Shown here: piece after piece, positions 22,576 through 33,122 of the stretch
Layout of the letters: each line of letters opens with the position of its first letter
Position numbering within the stretch: position 1 is the stretch's first letter
Notes under the pieces: generated by a model
Told to the model about the DNA's origin: nothing
Databases searched by the model: none
Seen by the model: only the letters and a program-made list of their open reading frames with translations
Translations under genes and position numbers: made by a program
Assembly (NCBI GenBank): GCA_022747635.1
Contig: JAKTNV010000019.1
Coordinates: 10,389,501 to 10,453,500, forward strand
Origin: Hetaerina americana
Taxonomy: Eukaryota > Arthropoda > Insecta > Odonata > Calopterygidae
Direction: 5' to 3'
DNA: 64,000 nt

Positions 22576-24020
22576 GCGCGGTCAGCTCCCACTTGAGTCC
22601 ACTTTCGCGATGCATAATGGGTCCTTTAAACGATCGACACTCGCAGATAAATAGGCGTCTCTCGATTGAGGGTTCCTTGAATCCAAAACATCGTTTGGAT
22701 TTGCGGAACGAGATTGACTCTTCCAGATCCCTCAAGTATGTGCTGCTTGCCTTAAAACTTAGTCCATACGAAAGGAGAAAGTGGTTCTTATGAGAATTCT
22801 ATTTTTCAGTTTGGTATTCTTTCAAGGAAGTTGGACATTTTTCTTAAACCTTTCTTCTTGATTTCCTGTTTGCCACACTCATAAATGAATTAAATTTTCT
22901 TGAGATTTCTCTAGTTATTCATCAAGTATCGTGATAACTATTTATTTCAGTCTTATCAAGCCATTCGATTATAATAATATAGTATAATCGTAATAGTATA
23001 GTATAATAGTAATAGTATAATTGAGAATTAAAAAAGTAGTATGTCACCAGTAATAATAGAAGGAAATTGAATAACCATTTTGTTTCCGAAGGCTACAGAT
23101 GCAATGTAGGATTCTGTTCTTTTGGATTCTCAGTCCTGTATCAGTTCCGGACACGACTGTATCTTCCGCCATTCCCCTCCCCCCCCCCTTCGCGCCCGCC
23201 ACTATTTATTTCTGCAGGATAAAATGGGAAATATCAGTCGACGCATAGAGTGACATATTTTAGGGTTTAAAGGTAAATTTAAAATGAATGACAATTGCTA
23301 CTAAAATGCCTCTTGTTTTGACATCTGTGTGCCTGTTCCCGTGATCTTTACTATTTCTCAGAGAATGGGGGTCATGCAGATGAATCGTGCTTAATTAAAT
23401 AAATAGCTGTGAATTTAGGGTACTTTTGGAAAATATTGCTCTGAAATGAAAAAAAAAATTAAATTTTTGATCAAACAAATGGAGCGTGGTACAAACAAGG
23501 TGCAGGCACGGACTTTCGGGGAGCCATGAAATAAAATGAAATCCTGGCGCCTTCACCGAAAAAATTTATTAAGTATGAAGATGTTAAAATCCGTAGTTTA
23601 AGAATATTTGCTTTAAGAAAAATTATAAGCTAAAGAGATTAAACTAGGCTCTGAATCTAAACTTCTCACATAAATATTAAATGTTATTTGACGCCACGTT
23701 AAAATTTATCATTTGTGGCGGTTGCTTTTAATTTTATTAACTCCTCGCATAATGCGAGTCCGACCGCGTATGCAGGGCAATTAAATGTTTTTATTTTATA
23801 CATTACTTATGTACTATTGAGGGCTCTAATACGTCATATAGAGTCATTAGAAGCCGAAGGTGAACAAGGACGCAGGGTAATACTCGTTAGATAGATAGAT
23901 AGAGGTCTTTATTTGGGCGAAATTGAGACGAAACGGTCCCTTCTTCCATTTAACCCATCGTCGTATACATATTACATTAGGCATTAAACTTATAGTTACA
24001 TTCATATGTACACATAAATA
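22576..24020. other. AT-rich non-coding DNA with a small tandem repeat
   Basis: At 22975-23022 an AGTATAATNGTAATAGTAT unit is tandemly repeated about two and a half times. A run of GATA units (TAGATAGATAGATAGA) lies at 23888-23903. A C run is present at 23180-23188. No gene recognised. Confidence 0.55.
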
Positions 24021-24181
24021 CGAGGGTCATCCGGAAAGTAGTACCCGTTCGTGCCGCATGAAGTGCTGACGACGCGAGTAGCCGCTGGACGAGGTCAGAT
24101 AGCTTCAGTGGCTTCTCTGCCTTCTCTGAGCCAAGTTGCGTGACGCTAGCATTGCCTGTGTTGTTTCTGTGATTGTTTACA

Positions 24182-24580
24182 ATGTTTAAAAAAATTGAGA
24201 ACGCCGCCAGTTGTGAAGTGAGGGCAGTGATTAAATTCCTCAATGCAAGAAACGTTCGCCCATGTGATATTCATCGCCAATTAAAGGAGGTGTATGGAGA
24301 CAATGTAATGGACGAGTCGTCTGTTCGGCGGTGGTGTCGCAACTTCAACATGGGGAGGGGGAACACACACGACGATGAGCGTTCGGGGAGACCGTCTGTC
24401 ATTACAGACCAACTGGTGAGCTCAGTTGACGAATTCGTGAGGAACGATCGGCGCGTCACAATTGATGACATCTGTGAGCATTTTCCCAATGTTTCTCGAA
24501 CAATTGTTCATGAAATTGTTAAACACCATCTGCATTATGCAAAAATTTGTGCAAGATGGGTCCCTCGCGTATCTCAATGA
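24182..24580 (+). CDS. Truncated mariner transposase, N-terminal DNA-binding domain only
   Basis: A 132-residue frame with the same predicted protein as the copy at 16833-17231: first helix-turn-helix, GRP linker, second helix-turn-helix, ending just after CARWVPR. No residue differences in this part by eye. No catalytic aspartates are present because that segment is deleted. Confidence 0.8.
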   Translation: MFKKIENAASCEVRAVIKFLNARNVRPCDIHRQLKEVYGDNVMDESSVRRWCRNFNMGRGNTHDDERSGRPSVITDQLVSSVDEFVRNDRRVTIDDICEHFPNVSRTIVHEIVKHHLHYAKICARWVPRVSQ

Positions 24581-24674
24581 GCTGGCGGCGAAGGACTATG
24601 CAGCAGAAATACAGAAACTTGTCACACGTTATGACAAATGCCTTAATTTGCTTGGAGATTATGTTGAGAAGTAG
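24561..24674 (+). pseudogene. Mariner transposase C-terminal tail, out of frame
   Basis: Equivalent of 17212-17325 with one substitution (AAGIQKL becomes AAEIQKL). Out of frame with the helix-turn-helix ORF through the same deletion junction. Confidence 0.75.
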
Positions 24675-24773
24675 TTTAAAGTATCCTCTTTCAAATAAAA
24701 TTTTTTATGTTTGTTAATATTTACTTTTGTGTCTTTATTTCACGAACGGGTACTACTTTCCGGATGACCCTCG

Positions 24774-25455
24774 TATATATATATAGACAGACATAAATTC
24801 ATTTAGCACAGATTTGCACATCGAAAAGAAAAAAGTATATATATACACACGGGGTTAGCGGGGGGATAGTACTCCAATGTCAAGTCTTCGGGAAGTCCGG
24901 ATTTCTCCCAACCCAGAATTTCATATGGTGCATAGCCAATGGCTGTGAAATCGTGTCTTTGTAGTCCAAAGATTTATAAATAACGAATACCTATTCCAAT
25001 TTAAATATTTTAAGCATTGACAGCTGAACCACTGGACTACGCTACTGACACGACTCACCTCCGTTTCCCCACTGCAATTACATTACAATGAAAACGATGC
25101 AATTTGTGATCGTGAAGTTGAAAATTAACTCTCTTTCATTTAAAATCTGTGGTTTCGCGAGGGACTCATGGCCAAGCTGGTCAGCATACAGGTCTACCAC
25201 ACCACCAATGACTAATTGCATTGGATTGACGGGGATGTCAAAAATTACAATCGGCAAATAAGACATACATTAACTTCCACGTAGAATGGATGTAACTTCT
25301 CTAAATTTCTATCATTCCATTTTTCGTGACGCTGAACTTTCAATCTACGTTTTTCATGGCGCAAATATGCCCTGCAATGCCCTCTGCCAGGGTTATGTTT
25401 ACTCCAATCATAATGACTCTATTCAATTGTTTCGCAGGAGCCAAAATATGAGTTA
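24774..25455. other. Spacer, possibly containing decayed SINE pieces
   Basis: No gene. Minus-strand 25020-25060 (TAGCGTAGTCCAGTGGTTCAGC) and plus-strand 25165-25185 (TGGCCAAGCTGGTCAGCAT) look like isolated A-box regions of tRNA-type SINEs, but I cannot pair either with a good B box. Confidence 0.35.
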
Positions 25456-25459
25456 ATCG

Positions 25460-25620
25460 ACTGATTGTTCAGTTTATATCTTGACCCCCAACTTTTAAAA
25501 GAGCATCTTTCAGATAACTCTACAGAATCCAAGCACGAGGAGGGATTCAAATCCTTGAACTTTAAATTAGAAGGCAGGGATGCATCCACTGGCCCAACGT
25601 AACTGGGTAGGCAGGTGGGC
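25460..25620 (-). mobile_element. tRNA-like SINE fragment
   Basis: On the minus strand, GTTGGGCCAGTGGATGCATCC (A-box region, around 25580-25605) is followed about 40 bases on by AAGGATTTGAATCCCTCC (B-box region, around 25540-25558). The promoter spacing fits a tRNA-derived SINE. The body and ends are not clear, so this is probably an old, eroded copy. Confidence 0.4.
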
Positions 25621-25679
25621 CTTGCGCACGAAGGCAATTGTGAAGCATGCCGAGAGATGTGTGGATTGAAGTGGGCAGG

Positions 25680-26380
25680 AATGCGCCGGGAGGGCGAGGG
25701 CGAGAGGAGAACAACATTGAGTTGCATGTTTTGGTGGTCGGTAGACGTCATGCTGTACTTTATTCCCTTGGGTGTCGGGGTCGCCAAATAAATCCTTAAA
25801 TTGCCCTGACACCCAAGGCCACTTAATGGGCAGGTTCCTCCCAGTTTTTCTTCCGCTTACTAATTGCCTTCTCTCCCATTTTAACCCCTCGCCTCCTCCC
25901 TCTCCCACACCCTCTCCTCTCGCCCCCGCGCGGGCGATTTGTCTTCCACTACTTATTACCTTATTTTCACCCATCGTATCTGGTTCGCCTTCTTTCTCTG
26001 GACCGCTTGCTCGACCCTTTTAGACTTCCCTCCATTGTCTACCGGACGCCCGATTTTCATCCGGTTCTTTTTTTTTTAATTTATTTTTCCACTTTTATTC
26101 TCTCGGGCCATCCTCCCTTTTCTTCGATGTAATTAAGGCAATTAAGCCGTCCGATGCTGGTTCGGCTTCCCTTTACCATTTCCCTCCTCCTCCTCCTCTT
26201 CTTCTCCTTCTTCCTGTTGTTTTCCTCTTTGGTCGATTTGAGCTCTCCCTCATTTCCTCGTCCCTTTTCATCTCCGTTTACTACGCTCGTCCCTTACTCT
26301 CTGCTCGAGCAGTGGTTGTTGCTTCTACGCCGATGCCGATTGAGCCAAACCGTGTCTGTCAGAACAAAGAAATAGGACTG
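25680..26380. other. GC-rich, C/T-biased block
   Basis: G/A-rich to about 25720 and C/T-rich from 25850, with CCTCCTCCTCCTC-type tracts near 26180. Frames 25567-25974 (-) and 26154-26375 (+) are compositional. No gene recognised. Confidence 0.45.
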
Positions 26381-27322
26381 CGGATAAGACGAAAGAAGAA
26401 TTCTCTTTAACTACGCTCAAATTCTCGAGTTTCGCCACTTGATCACTTCGGAATAAGTTCGATAATTACGTCCGTGATCCATCTAGGGTAGTTTTGAGTA
26501 TGAACAGCTTTGCTCTGCTTTTTTTTTGACTTTATGGGCATATTTTATAGTTAAATGTTCATTTATGACTGAATAGAAATTTACGAAAAACAACTTTTTA
26601 CAATTGGCCATGCCAGTTCGGTTCATAGTCTTTTGTAATTTAAATGGAACTCATTATTTCCCCACGAAGCATCGACGTGGTAAAGAGAATTACTCGCCCA
26701 AGCATTTGGGAATGTACAGTGACATCCATATCAGTGCGGTCCCATGTGAACACCATCGCAGACTAGGTTTTTTTTAATTCTCTGCTTGTACTATACTTAC
26801 AAGGGTGTAGTACGTCTGGAGGGAAATGTGGGTGTGTGCTTCTTCCTCAGATTTCCTCGGAGTTAACAGAATTGCCATTTCGCTCCAGTGTTTTATCTGA
26901 TCTCACAGCTGCATTCTAATTGCCCCATAGAATTCCCACGGGGAATCGGCTGCATATTAGAGAAAAACCGACAGAAGGATTAATGAATTGTTAATTTATA
27001 GTTGTCATTGCATCTGGTACTCACCCCTTCAATTTTGAATTCCAAGATTCTAACTATTCCGTTACGGTATCTTATGCCTTGTCCAAATTCGCGTGAAGTC
27101 ACAATAGCATAGAGATAATATTAAGAATACTCCACACAGTGATGGGAATCAACAAATGACGCATTAAATACGAAAGACAAATATTCTGTTAAATGTATAA
27201 CATTTTTTTGTAAATTATACTATTTAGTATCTGTGCTGATCTCGGCCAAGTCAAATGATTTTTACGCTATGTGAATAGTATCATTATAATAGGCATTAGA
27301 CTGAGACTCCGCTAAAAGTTAT
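26381..27322. other. AT-rich non-coding DNA
   Basis: Nothing recognised beyond short homopolymer T tracts. Confidence 0.5.
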
Positions 27323-27400
27323 TCTACATCTACATCTACTTAATACTCCGCAAGCCGCCGCAAGGGCGTGTGGCGGGGGGTGTTAGGACACCACCCGTAA
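27323..27400. repeat. Dispersed repeat (CTACATCTACATC...CCGCAAGCCGCC family)
   Basis: Begins TCTACATCTACATCTACTTA and runs through CCGCAAGCCGCCGCAAGGGC into GTGTGGCGGGGGGTGTTAGG. The second half is shared with 4939-4990. The family resembles a well-known dispersed arthropod repeat; the parent element is unknown to me. Confidence 0.55.
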
Positions 27401-27649
27401 TTGTTTATTAAGCGTAGATGTTTATTGTTGCTGCATTTCCCGTAGTTTCTTTGATTTTTTTTACTGATCTGTGGTTCGAGCATGGCGGAACGGATTGGGA
27501 GAAGGGGGTTGAAGAATAGAATTCTATCGATGTGTTGTGGACGCACTTCCTTTCGATTTCCCCGCTTCGAATCCTACATTACAGATTACGCATTCACAAA
27601 GCGAGCATTATTTTAATTAGAGTGGTTTTGGGAGCACGGTCGTAAAGAT

Positions 27650-28130
27650 TTGGAAATGGTGCACGGCCTCGCGATGGGCAGCAGCACCGGGCGGCGAGGG
27701 AGGCACACGCGCGGACGTGGGGGGCCGCTGCGTGTTCAATTCGCACGGAGGAAGAGTGGTAGGGAAGACGCGATCGAATGCACCGTGGCGGAAAACAAAA
27801 GGTTTACATATCGTGTTTTCTCTTTTATTATTTCGTTCAGGCGTGACGGCGGGGAGATGATGAGGGGGAGAGGTGGGTTGACAGGGACAAGTGGTTGGGT
27901 GAGTCGGCTCCCTTGGAGGGGAGGACAGGGGGTGGACGCCAGGCAACGGGGGGGGGGGAGCAATGGGACAATGACGACGGCCTGCTGCACTATCCGTGCG
28001 TGGTGGAGGGGGGGAGGGTGCGTGCGGGGGGAGGGATGGGGGATTGGCGGATGGGGGTGGGGTGAAAAATTGAATCCCGGACGAGAGAAAGCACGGCGCG
28101 GTGGAAAGTCCTTGTCCATCCATTGTGCGT
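27650..28130. other. GC-rich, G-biased block
   Basis: Many GGGGGG runs on the + strand (27948-27959, 28007-28060). Open frames on both strands (27617-28177 on -, 27650-28135 on +) are P-rich or G/R-rich artefacts of composition. G-quadruplex formation is plausible. Confidence 0.45.
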
Positions 28131-28883
28131 GCTGATATCATGAAAACGATCATTAATTTGCAATTACCTATGGCCACGGAAGTGAAACTGGGGGGTTTAT
28201 TCCGCGGCGTGTCTAATGCACGTGGTGAATGTTAATTGCTTACGTGCGCAGCCGGAATAAATGAAATTTTCAAATTGGACAATGTTCTAAATATTTTTCT
28301 CAATTAATGTAGCAAGGAAAAGCGTCCATTTTACTGGCTCAATTAAGGGCATTAGACTCCTATTTAGTTTATGAGTTTACACTGTTCATAAATCATCTGT
28401 TCGCCATTGCCTTCCTTGACTTTGGTCATTCAGTTCATTATTGCTTCGTGTTAGCAGTAGCAGAAAAATTGAAAAAAAAAAGAAAAAGTTCTCTACTACC
28501 CTTTTGAAGAAAGAATTAAGATGCTTACGATGTACATTTGTACGAATACATTTGTATTATTTTAAGGGTAGAATGATTGACTCAGTTTTTTCCGTCTTAC
28601 CACAGTTTTCACCATTTATATTTTATTTAGTGTTATTAGGGAGATTAACCGTCGTGCGGCCAATGTAATTATGGCATTAGCATTGTAAGTAATTTTTTAT
28701 TCAAATCTTAAAATGTTTATCTTAGCTGAGAGTTTGGAGATCCGCGTGTTGTCGTAACGTATAAATCATGGAAAAACGTTTTCATTCGATTTCTGGAACA
28801 GCTTTATCATAAAAACGGGTTGTATTGCTTTACAATTGCTTAAATGAGAATTTTAATCATATTAAATTGTTGGGGGATAGAAT
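28131..28883. other. AT-rich non-coding DNA
   Basis: No gene or repeat recognised. Confidence 0.5.
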
Positions 28884-29078
28884 GGTTTGAGGCGTCATTT
28901 TGTGGAAGCGATTCATATCGGAAAAAAATACTTAGTTATTCCACATATATTTTACTAAACACGACCAAGGTTTCGACATGACATATTAATCAACAGCCTG
29001 ATGATGACTTTGTAAGTCGAAACCTAGATCGTGCAAAATAAAATATGCGTCGAAGAACAAAATATTTCTTTTCCGAAA
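28884..29078 (+). repeat. Fold-back repeat B with hammerhead-like centre
   Basis: Inverted arms 28914-28977 and 29016-29076 share GTCGAAACC..G.TCGTG...TAAAATAT and related segments, more diverged than in copy A. The same 30-base leader as at 4233-4262 precedes it. The centre reads CTGATGA (28998-29004), a U, GACTT-TGT-AAGTC (29006-29018) and GAAAC (29019-29023), the hammerhead core order. The extra U before stem II is non-canonical. The GAAACC side also pairs with the opposite arm (GGTTTC), which would compete with a hammerhead fold. Probably part of an old mobile-element terminus. Confidence 0.65.
28998..29023 (+). ncRNA. Hammerhead-ribozyme-like core
   Basis: The conserved CTGATGA and GAAAC boxes are both intact and separated by a 5-bp stem with a 3-base loop. 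A true hammerhead also needs helix III and a UH cleavage triplet followed by helix I. I cannot build these convincingly from the flanks, and one base is inserted at the stem-II junction. It is a candidate or relic, not a demonstrated ribozyme. Confidence 0.35.
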
Positions 29079-31374
29079 CTTATTGGAGGTTTGTCAAGAC
29101 TATTAATGTGGGGACTTGAAAATTGCTCCGGACATTCCTTAAAAGCTCATTGGTATCTCTAGGGTATTAAATCTCAGAGAAATGGCACTATATTAATGTT
29201 TTCTGAATGCATGAAAGTTGATGAGTATTATTTAAGAATCAATTCCTCATAAATTTAAGAGCGACCATGTAGTTACATGTACTGCAAGGTATACACCTTT
29301 AGTATTCTTCATACATGTATAATAGTAATTAACAGTTGGTTTTCTGTGTTCTCCGCATTATTAGTTATTTTAAGCCAATCTTTTAACTTAATATTCATGC
29401 TGGGTTTCATTCCCCCGTCAAGTAATACAAGTTCGTTCTCACGGCATTTGACCTTAACATCGCCATTTGTTTTGCTGGCATTTTCCATCCCTCCACTCTG
29501 CTATGTAACATGTCTATCTCTTGCTAAGTTTAATGCATTGACTTTAAGACGCATCCTCTAGATGTTTTTTCGGTTCGTTTGAAGTTCCTTGGCCATTACA
29601 TGATGTTGCCTCGGATTCACTCTGATGAGTTAAACGGGTGAGTTGATGTTAAAATAACTTGCGAGGAATTTCAGCATTTCATTGGGGATGAATATACTTC
29701 AACAATTTATTTTGTCTATGTTTACACATCATTTGGGATAAAATTTTTATTTCGCTATGCGTCCGACTAAAACAGGAGTTGAGTTGGCATATTCTCACTG
29801 CGCAGTTGTTTTACTTGCTGGTAGTTCACGTCATTAACAGAAATGTAATAATAGCATGAGAATTCTGTCGTGTTATTGGGTCTTATCTCCGTCATTTCGC
29901 GATCATGATACTCGGCTTGTGAGATCTAGGAAATAATTCAAAGCGAGTAGTCATATGAGGTAATCAAAAGAACAAAAACTTTCTGAATCCATTTTACCGC
30001 ATCATCCAAATATCTGAATTAATATCCAGTTAATGCCTGGCCCTCTTGTCGCCTTTAGAATTTCTTTTAGTGCTATATAGCCCCGAATTCCTGTGTTATA
30101 TTTCGCGATATTTATTGCCACGATTTCGACGTTAATTTTGGTCCATCAGTCCACCACATCGTTTAAACCGACCATGACCTATATCTTTCATCGGCGCGTC
30201 ATTTCTTAAGATCTTTGGCCATAAGGAAACCGTTCATTTAGTGAATACTTAAAAGAGACCGCCTACAAGTGGAGTAGTGCACTGAAGCCAAGAAACGAGC
30301 CCAGGAGACTGGGAGTTGGGACTGAACTAATTGCGTGGGGACAATTCAAATTAAACTTAAATATTTTTCCATAGGCATTGTACAAATATTTACTGCTAAT
30401 TAAATTACTGGCAGTATATGTCCTATCCCTACAGTTTAATTGATGTTGGTATGCAAACCTTTAGTATTATTAATATCATTAGCCTATATTTTCTTATTGT
30501 TTTACCCTAAGATATCCATAATTGGAATATGTATATCTTCATATTGTTGCACGAAATCTCTATTTAAGATGCCGATAACAGGATATTATATGTCGGGAAG
30601 AATAAGAATATCAGCAATCGCTATATAACGAAGCGGAAGTGCAGTCACATCAATCGAAGCATAATCGTGGGAGCATCGCATGATTGAATTCACTCATATG
30701 GTCTCCATATTTTATAAAATAACACCGAGTGACAGTTCAATATAAATTTTCAATGTTCATTGCACAGCATGTGAATTAAAAAGACCAGAAAATGGACTAA
30801 CAAAAGTATTTTCTATTTCTTTACTTGTTGTATTAATGTCAAAAGAAATAATATCTTCTTTCCCCAGTGGCTAATTACCTCTACAGTTTCCTACCATACG
30901 TCGTCTACTCTTTTCCTGATGATGACGGGAAACATAAAGGAAAAGCCATACTTGAACTCCTTCCTATGATTATAAGGACTTTCCTTTCACTTCTAACCTT
31001 GGACGATCTACTCCCGCTTGCTAAATTCAACAATCGTTTAGCCTAATGATGTATTGCAGACTTTACTTGTAAACAAGTAAATATTTTATGGCTCTTGATA
31101 TACTTGTTACCAGTTAAACATTTCCTTGCTATACATGAATGTTGAGCGTAATTCTTCTTACTTTCTGAATGTTTCCTGAACTCCTTATTTGGCGGTATAA
31201 ATGTGGGTCACGTTGAATGGAAATATTATTCATCCTCAGTTAAAGCATCACTTCTGGGGCGTCATTTCGGTCAAAGCGGATAATTTTTTGAACACTTGAC
31301 AACTTATATGAAAATACTTTTTTGTTGAACAATAGATAAGGACACCAAATATAGCACCAAGGACCAACACGGTC
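29079..31374. other. AT-rich non-coding DNA
   Basis: No coding signature, RNA gene or dispersed repeat recognised over this stretch. Confidence 0.5.
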
Positions 31375-31955
31375 AAAGTAGTAGGGACGTAAGGAGAAGA
31401 ATTGCGCTAGGCAAAGAGGCTTTCACAAGGAGGAGGGAGTTGATCAGAGGGACGTTGAGTAAGGATGTTAAGAAAATACTCATAAAAACTTTGATATGGA
31501 GCGTAGCTATGCACGGCGCGGAAACGTGGTCATTGAAGCAGGAGGATAGACGTAGACTGGGGGCTTTTGAAATGTGGGTTTGGAGAAGAATGGAGAAGGT
31601 GAAATGGACAGAGAAGAAAACAAATGAGGAAGTACTTGTTATGGTGGGTGAGGAGAGGTGTATGTTGGGAGAAATCCTATGGAGGCAGGAAAAGTAGATG
31701 AAGGGGGTATTGACCGGCAGCGGGATGTTGAATAAGACTGTAATAGAGGGGAGAATGTTAGGCAAACGAGGAAAGGGAAGGAACAGGATAGGGATGTTGG
31801 ACGGGATGATGGGAGGAAGAAAGTACGCAGAGATGAAGAGGGACCTGATATGAAGTAGGCTGCTGGGTTTTGTGTTTTGTTAGGAGTCAAAAAATGTTTT
31901 ATTTAGTAGCTGTGTCCATCCAAAAACCTACCTTAACCGGTAGATTACCTTAAAA
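31375..31955 (+). mobile_element. Non-LTR retrotransposon fragment (best preserved copy)
   Basis: The + strand encodes, from about 31380, the post-RT region: RRRIALGKEAFTRRREL, IWSVAMHGAETWSLKQE, FEMWVWRRMEKVKWTEK, TNEEVLVMVGEE and MLGEILWRQEK, then a stop. Past that stop, one indel shifts the frame on to RMLGKRGKGRNRIGMLDGM and KYAEMKRDLI. The 3' UTR ends ATCCAAAAACCTACCTTAAC then CGGTAGATTACC and an A-rich tail (31951-31958). The upstream RT core and endonuclease are missing. The sequence closely matches the minus-strand copy at 12288-12935 and the 3' end at 7083-7272, so this subfamily is fairly young. Clade not assigned. Confidence 0.85.
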
Positions 31956-31958
31956 AAA

Positions 31959-32489
31959 AGATATAACGATGATTTTATTTTGTTCATGAATAATCCCAGT
32001 TTTAAATTTAGCTATTATTAACTATTCCTGGGATGCATTTTAGGAGGCTGGGTAAACTGGGAACAATTAATGAATGTGACACAGAAGATGAGAATGGACC
32101 GGAGGGATAGGCGACTAATCACAAGCCTGAACATATAACCCCGGCGCACAGGTTCGTGTGTCGGATGAAGAGTAGGAAAGGGCGGAGGAGTGTGACAGGA
32201 ATGCTCATAATCACCCGTGCTTCTCAATACAGTAGCAGAGGAAATAGCAAGGGAGTCGTGGAAAGGGGGCGAGGCAAGAGAAACAGCAGTTGGAGCAATA
32301 AAAAAATCATGTGACTTTGCAAATGGTCATGCTTTAGTACGTAATTCATTCAGCCAAACGATTGAAATCATTGAATAGTGCATAAGGGGATCAGTGTGGG
32401 TTGGGACTCTGTTATGGGAAAATGAAGACTCTCACCAAATAGGAAGGCTAGGATAAGCATTACTTGAAGTTGGGAAACCTTAAGACGCT
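31959..32489. other. Non-coding spacer
   Basis: No feature recognised. Between the two same-strand LINE fragments. Confidence 0.4.
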
Positions 32490-33122
32490 AGAACATGTGC
32501 AAACGTTCTTATACTTGGATGGTATTTTGAAGGAAGGTGGTCAGAGTAGAAGACGCTTTTGAAGAAGAATTGGATTTGGCAAGGAAGCTTTTACGAAAGA
32601 GGCGAGAGTTGATGACAAGCACCTGAAGTATATTTCTAAGGAATGCCATAGAATAACGAATAACACCATGCATGTGCAATATACTAGTGAAAACATTAAG
32701 CTAGAAACAGCATGGTTTTACATGGCTCAGGCACTTGGTCGTTGAGGTGGGAGGAAAAGCATAGATTGGCGACCTTTAAGCTGCGGATGTGGAGAAGAAT
32801 AGAAATGTTAAATGGACTGAGAGGAAAAATACGGTGAATTCGTAGGAACTGGAGGCGAAGGGAGGCGGCTGTCGGGAGAAATTCGAAGATTGTACATGTG
32901 GCACTGAGAGACAATGGGAATGGGAATCTAGAGGTTGGAAAAGAACGGACATTTTCGGTCAAATTAAGGGAGATAGAAAGTATGCAGAGGTAAATAATGA
33001 GTTACTTTAATATAAAATAAAACGTTTCAAGGATATTTTGTCTCATGCGGAATAAGACCGAGTAAAGTAGTGTGTAGTGCAGGGGTCCATCGAAAAAACC
33101 TACCTTAACCCGGTAGAATATT
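32490..33122 (+). mobile_element. Non-LTR retrotransposon fragment, strongly decayed
   Basis: Nucleotide landmarks follow the order of the copy at 31375: GGCAAGGAAGCTTTTACGAA (lysine-glutamate-alanine-phenylalanine-threonine stretch), then TGGTCGTTGAGGTGGGAGGA, TGTGGAGAAGAATAGAAATG, and the shared 3' end AAAACCTACCTTAACCCGGTAGAAT at about 33096-33120. Frameshifts and stops occur throughout, so this is an older copy of the same or a sister family, in the same orientation and about 1 kb downstream of the better copy. Confidence 0.65.

Larger units (their letters stand above)
24021..24773 (+). mobile_element. Mariner-derived non-autonomous element, copy 2
   Basis: Same 753-bp structure as the copy at 16672. 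The terminal inverted repeats are 33 bp and perfect by eye (24021-24053 and 24741-24773), flanked by TA at 24019-24020 and 24774-24775. Against copy 1 I see only three base changes: one in the left repeat, one in the 5' leader (GGCTTGTCTG versus GGCTTCTCTG) and one in the C-terminal segment (GCAGGAATA versus GCAGAAATA). That level of identity implies a recent insertion. Same strand as copy 1, about 7.3 kb apart. Confidence 0.95.

Noticed and set aside
24890..25260. Two A-box-like tRNA segments
   Set aside because: No B box at the proper distance. They may be eroded SINEs but are too weak to annotate.
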